NCBI RefSeq assembly: GCF_029784155.1
Contig: NC_073692.1
Span: 324,603,406 to 324,667,405 of the forward strand
Direction: 5' to 3'
Length of the DNA stretch: 64,000 bases
Source of the DNA: Uranotaenia lowii
Lineage: Eukaryota; Arthropoda; Insecta; Diptera; Culicidae
Shown here piece by piece: positions 59,021-64,000 of the stretch. Each line of letters opens with the position of its first letter. Position 1 is the stretch's first letter. The position numbers were made by a program, and so were the translations under genes. The notes beneath the pieces are model-generated. The model made no database searches. It worked only from the letters and a program-made list of their open reading frames with translations, and was not told the origin of the DNA.

Positions 59021-60072
59021 AACCTGTTAACAGTTTTTCGGTAAATAATTTTAGAAAAGTTGAGTTTGTTTAGTCAGATTGTTTATTTGGGCCCAACCAT
59101 TTAAAAATGAAGAAATAATGTATACATTTTATGTAAATTTTGAACGTTTGCATTCGCTCTAGTGTACCTTTTAACTGGAAATTCTTCTTAGATTATTGAT
59201 AACTTACACATATGGTTGCAAAAAATTCTTTGCATTCGGCCTTTAAATAAACATCAATCCTATATAATCATTCATAAAGGACAGGCTGTTGTTCAGTACA
59301 TGTGTCTGTTCATTTTCATCGGATTTTGTTGTCGTTCTGTAAATTTAAAGGCGCTTGATTTATCTTCAGTTAACCACATTTGTACATGTTCGAATAATGT
59401 TTCTAGGCGTATTGGATTGTTCAATCGTACGTAAATCTTCCCACTTTCTTTTTTTCAAACGTCCGCAAAGAGTCATACAATTTTTTCATATACAGCAGTA
59501 TCAAATTCATGTTTTTTAGACAACCATTGCTGATTCAATTAACATGAAATAAACACAGTCTAATATTTAAAACCGTTTAAATGGTTTGTTTTGATCGGTA
59601 AAATATCAATCTGGGTCACATCTAGGCTTCATTTATTCAAATGTGCTGTACAAATAAGCTAGGAATAAAGAAGAAAAAAAACACATCTAGGCTTCATATC
59701 GCCGCCACGTGCGTTGAAAGTATGCTTGGTTTAGAAATAGGCGCCCAAATCAGTATGCTATGCCCTGGTTACTATCCTCTCACGACGTTTGTTTGCGACG
59801 CCTCGACCATAGAGACGAATAACAAACCGCCCGCCCGGCGCCCAAAGTAACGAAAATTTTGAAAAAATGGATGTCATGACTTTTATTTGATTCAAAAAAC
59901 TACAAATTTAATTTTTACGGACAATTGAGGTGACTTTTTGCTAATTTTATTCGATATAAACCGATTCGCATGGCTACAGAATATTCGAAAAATAATTTCA
60001 TTCAAATCGTTTTGGTCATTTCGTAGGAGTAGTACTACAAACACCGTTACAAGAGAATTTTATATAATAGAT
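59021..60072 (+). repeat. Direct duplication, unit 2
   Basis: Second unit, same borders as 57870-58940. The GC-rich patch is kept (59770-59845). A small internal duplication of ACATCTAGGCTTCAT (59617 and 59682) is seen only here. An 80-bp spacer separates the units. Confidence 0.85.
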
Positions 60073-60111
60073 TTTGTACAACTTTGATTGTGACCATAAG
60101 AATCTATTTTA

Positions 60112-60191
60112 AATAAATTTACCGAGCTAAGCCTAAGGAGACATTTTAAATAATGAATAAATTTACCGAGCTAAGCCTAAGGAGACATTTT
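60112..60191 (+). repeat. 36-bp phrase repeated twice
   Basis: AATAAATTTACCGAGCTAAG plus 16 further bases occurs at 60112-60147 and again, identically, at 60156-60191, separated by 8 bases. Confidence 0.9.
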
Positions 60192-60889
60192 GGAGAAATT
60201 CGGTATTTCTGGATAAAATTAACTTTTTCTTAGTTCAGCCGATAAACCAAGGTTTTCATTTAATCTAAAGATTTGGCAATATTCGATCATTTGATTTCAT
60301 AATTGAAGCAGCGGTGTTTAAACTCGCCTCGGAAAGAATCATTCGGCTGATTTTTTCCGAGTTTAACTTGTTGTGTGCAGATTGATTTTATCTTCGTTCC
60401 AATCATGACGTGATTGCACACAAAACAAAGAGAACAGTTCCGAGTTGATGTTTTCCCCTCCTCGCAGGAATAAAATCACACCAATGAAACAACAGAACGA
60501 AGCTTACCGTACACGAATGCTCACGAGCGATCGTTGCCCGACGGACCGAGTTAACATTCCTCGCACCCTTCTCTCGCTCGTTTCCCGTTCCCTTGTATCT
60601 ATCACTTTTAGCCACGCCTCCATGCGTTGTCCGATTGATGTGTTCGGCTGCCGAACGAAAACGATTTTTTCTTTAATTCGCTGAACTGTTCGTTTGCTTC
60701 GCTGATGTTTCTCCCCCGATTGCTGTTTACTCCTGCCGAGTTTACCCGAAGCTTACTTCCTGATGCTTTCCGAGTTGAACTTTAGATAGCATCATTGCAG
60801 ATTGAGTTTAACGAAATAAAATCGTTCTGCAAAGAAGGGCAAAGTGCGAGTATGTAGACTCGCGATTTTAACATCTCTGAATTGAAGAC
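60192..60889. other. GC-richer island 60380-60850, no gene recognised
   Basis: Balanced composition with repeated CCGAGTT phrases (60357, 60450, 60548, 60736, 60770). Short frames on both strands, no domain. Confidence 0.35.
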
Positions 60890-61085
60890 CAAAAATCCGG
60901 GGAATATCCGGTCAAATTTGATCAAAACCCAGGAATTAAGTCAAAATAAAAAATCTTGAAATATATTTTTCCTCATTAATTATTATTTGACTTCAAATCT
61001 GATTTCAAGCTGCAAAAAATTCTTTCATGATCATTTTTTTACAACATGCTAAAAAAATTTCGTTTTGGACACTTAAAAAAAAATC
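60890..61085 (-). repeat. 'CCGG' MITE family, truncated fragment
   Basis: AATCCGGGGAATATCCGGTCAA and, further on, AAAAATTTCGTTTTGGACAC match 13385-13560 of the copy at 13279 (GGTCAATATCCGGG, AAAAATTTCGTTTTAGACGC). Both TIRs are missing. Confidence 0.65.
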
Positions 61086-63479
61086 AATACAATTTGTAGT
61101 GCTGCTTGGCAGTTTCCTTCTTATTCCGGTTCCCTGGTCTCTATTTTCATCCAAATTTCGAAGAATCATCAATGAAATAAATTTCACACTCTAACCAAAC
61201 ACCTTAAGTTTTGTTATAACCGAAAACTTAGCATCCGCCGAAGTTTCAACTCATTTATGGAAAAATAACTTTTTTGCACATCATTTGTGCAGAACTGATA
61301 CGTTCAACGATGGGTTAACTCCACCTCTGCCAGCTTCAATCCAACTTTTTCAACACGTATATTGCTTAAACTAGAGCCTAAAAAATAATTCAACATAATT
61401 TTCACAACTGGCATATGATTTTTATCGACACAATTGTTTTATGATTTAAATTACGTAGGACTAAGTTGCTGCTATTATTTCTAAAACCACTGTATCAACT
61501 GAATAACAACTACTTAAAATTCAATAAAACAATAAAATTTCGTTACTTGCTGGTTCCCTAAAACCGTTGGTTCGAACTCAAATGAATTTTTATTATGGTT
61601 TGCATTAAATTGTATGCGGAAAAAAAGATTCCATTCTAGGTGCCTATAAAATAATGAAAATAGTGCTATGCTAGTTTCCGATCCCGTTGAGTTGTAAACT
61701 AGGAAAAGCCCCAGATAGGAAAGTTTTATTCCACCTATTTTGCATATCACCAACACAATTAACTATTCAATGTTTGATCTCAACCATCCATTGGATAGCA
61801 AAAAAAGAGAGATGAGAACTTCCGGACATTCGAAGAACCAGAATCCAATCGAACTTCAACTTTGCTGCGATAGAGCGAGAAAAAATAACCCAAACATCAA
61901 TGATCAAAACCATTTCATGCTGACTTTCCTATGGTTTTCGATCGTTTAAAGCTCGTTAGGATTGTGGAGGAATAAAATGAAATGTTTTTGACAGCGTACG
62001 CTTTTTCCTCTACGCTCCACGGCGAAACGAACGGTGAAGTTTTCCAGCAATAGCGGAACACAATTTCCATGCATCGTTCCCGGTTATTTTTTGCTTCCGT
62101 TGTTGTTTGTATCATCCTTTTGCCCCGGCCAAATGAAATCCTTCCCCGCAAAACAGTAAATACAGGCATCCCCGTGGACCGAAAACATCGCTTCCATGCT
62201 GCGCGTCTGACTGTGGGATTCCAATTTTCCAGAATAAATGGCGTCTGTGTGTGTGTGTCTGTTTGTGTAGTGGGTCCTTTATATGTATTCCCTGAGCTGT
62301 CCCAAAGGGGTGGGAACGTGTTAAATTGTCCCATTTTAACCTCTTTCTCTGGGGCACTCTTTGCGGATGGTTTCCGCATCCACCATTTTCAGTTTTCCAC
62401 TTTTACCGGGACATTCCAACTCAACCCAATCCAACCCGTCCCATCCCATCCCAGAGGCAGAGCAGCTCGAAGTTTTCCCACTGATTGCAATCCCGAAGCA
62501 CAATTTTCCACTACAAAACATGCACGAACCCCTAGCACTGGCTGATGTCTCTTCCTTGGTTCATTCGTTCCGTTTCGTTCGATTCACAGCTTTGTAATGA
62601 CAACGTTATTGATGGAGAAATTATTTATTGCTTTGCTGTACCATCTCACGGAATGGATGGAAGGATGGCCAAGGCTTCTGTGAATATATGTAGGTCCCTC
62701 GAGTGGCTCAGTCTTTCAGTATCGTGTGAAGGCGAGGAGTTTCCTTAAATTTAAAGAACGGATGCTAATTTATGGATCGGAACATTTACCGCAGCTAAAC
62801 GGAAAGGCGTAGACGATTGACTTCACGACACGGGAAATTCAATTTACCATCAATTACCGATGTTACATAAAATAACAATATCCTTTCGGTGTTTTCACAC
62901 CTTTGTATGGGGGAGTTTAATGTATTTGTATTACAAATTGTTCTTCGTATTTAATAGGGGCATCGAAAAATACGAGAATTTTATCGGAACGATTCCGGTG
63001 TTAGAATAATTTTTATCCGTTTGAATATCTATTCTCTGTCAGTGGACAGTAATTTCATGGTAGGTATGATTGAAGGTTCCAAACAAAACTGCTATAAAAT
63101 CTAAAATAGATCGAAAAGTGTTCTTTTTATCAATTTTAAAACAGTGGGATGAATCGAGACAATATGTGTTGTTAGTGAAGCTACGCTTTGAATTGAAATA
63201 TCGACAGATAAGCATATTTCTATTCGAAAATGTACAATGTTTTAACAAAAATCAATGCGCAGTTTTACAAAATTAATTTGCGGCTTTATCGGTGAGGATT
63301 AAAGAGTTGAAATTGAAAGACGAATAGTGGATCAGAAGAAAATTCTAAGGTGGTGCAGAGAGCGAAGAGCATTTGAAATAGAAGCTTGACCACTCAAAAT
63401 ACCATCAACATTTCGACTGGTGAAGGCGCAAAATTTCAAGCTTCAATAGAAGCTTGACCAATGACCACATACTAAATTC
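61086..63479. other. Mixed DNA with a GC-richer island, 61930-62760
   Basis: The island has a GT-rich tract (62241-62268) and CCATCCC-type repeats (62428-62455). The longest frame (62069-62545, plus) crosses both simple repeats and shows no domain. Elsewhere AT-rich. Confidence 0.4.
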
Positions 63480-64000
63480 TTTGTCCCGCACCAATTAACT
63501 GTATTGAAGAAGTAGTACCCAAAATCAACATCACTTTTGTTTCTTCTATGGAACCGGACCTCCTTATGGGTTTTGTGCAAATTTATGAATTCTCTAAAAT
63601 AAATCCACTGAAGAACTTTGTTGAAGACCGTAACTACGTATCTTATTAGCAAAAAAAAATCACCTTTTAACAGGTGTATGTCTCTCGGCTTTGAAATTCA
63701 ACCAATTCAATTGACATCATTGCTGGTGCCTTGCGAAGTATTGCATGAAAAGTAGTCATGCAATAACTAGCTAGGCATCCAGCAGTGATGTCAATTGAAT
63801 TTATTGTTTTTCAATGCCAAAAGACGTGCCCCCATTCATCACCTAATAACGTTTTTGTCTTGTTAGATACAAATTTACGGTCTTCAACAAAGTTGTTCAG
63901 CGAAAAATTTTCAATAGAGAATTCATAAATTATTACGAAATTCATAAGGGGGTCCGGTTCCACAGAAGACACAAAAATGATGTTGATTGTTCAGAACAAA
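63480..64000. repeat. Foldback family, second large copy, cut by window end
   Basis: 63525-63730 and 63778-64000 are inverted relative to each other, around a centre with ATTGCATGAAAAGTAG, as in the loop at 9563-9590. The arms share phrases with 9400-9720 (TACGTATCTTATTAG, GACCGTAA, CAACAAAGTTGTTCAGCG). The right arm continues past the window. Confidence 0.8.

Noticed and set aside
62069..62545. 158-codon plus-strand open frame with a hydrophobic start
   Set aside because: The frame runs through a GT microsatellite (Val-Cys repeats) and CCATCCC repeats, and has no recognisable domain.

Overview
The window is eukaryotic, AT-rich, non-coding DNA packed with decayed transposable elements. I found no intact host gene. 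The LINE families (an RTE/JAM1-type element, jockey-type endonuclease and RT remnants), tRNA-headed SINEs, a Penelope-like element, a Helitron end and many short inverted-repeat (MITE or foldback) elements fit a dipteran, most likely a culicine mosquito. That assignment rests on recognising the families, not on a database search.

Layout. 1-1755: 3' part of an RTE-type LINE, cut by the window edge. 1844-3208: minus-strand jockey-type endonuclease remnant split by a 262-bp MITE. 3622-3800 and 12626-12812: two copies of one tRNA-derived SINE. 8186-10374: a TIR element holding a large palindrome with about 389-bp arms; its relatives lie at 5448, 13822 and 63480. 13279, 18946 and 27678: three copies of a roughly 450-bp 'CCGG' MITE, with fragments at 8031 and 60890. 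14781-14935: a Penelope-terminus remnant. 16584-18318: a TIR element into which a 789-bp MITE jumped (17344-18132). 23855-24985: SINEs, including an inverted pair. 26760-31425: one copy of a TIR transposon carrying a MITE, a Penelope-like element and a Helitron; its uninterrupted 2.96-kb relative lies inverted at 51442-54403. 31683-35662: another long TIR element. 37420-37850: 149-bp tandem repeats. 38294-40790: two LINE remnants. 45677-49454: a near-full-length RTE copy with an internal duplication and flanking 10-bp repeats. 57870-60072: a 1.07-kb direct duplication.

GC-richer islands without recognisable repeats (about 4430-4800, 15050-16460, 25300-26620, 36190-36760, 43540-44530, 60380-60850, 61930-62760) are the only parts that look like old host sequence. 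One (44244-44486) has the look of a promoter plus a signal-peptide first exon, but this is tentative.

The most informative feature is the pair of inverted relatives at 26760-31425 and 51442-54403. Comparing them shows conserved coding patches of an unrecognised protein, and gives an empty site for the Helitron and probably for the Penelope and MITE insertions. All comparisons were made by eye; percentages and alignments were not computed.
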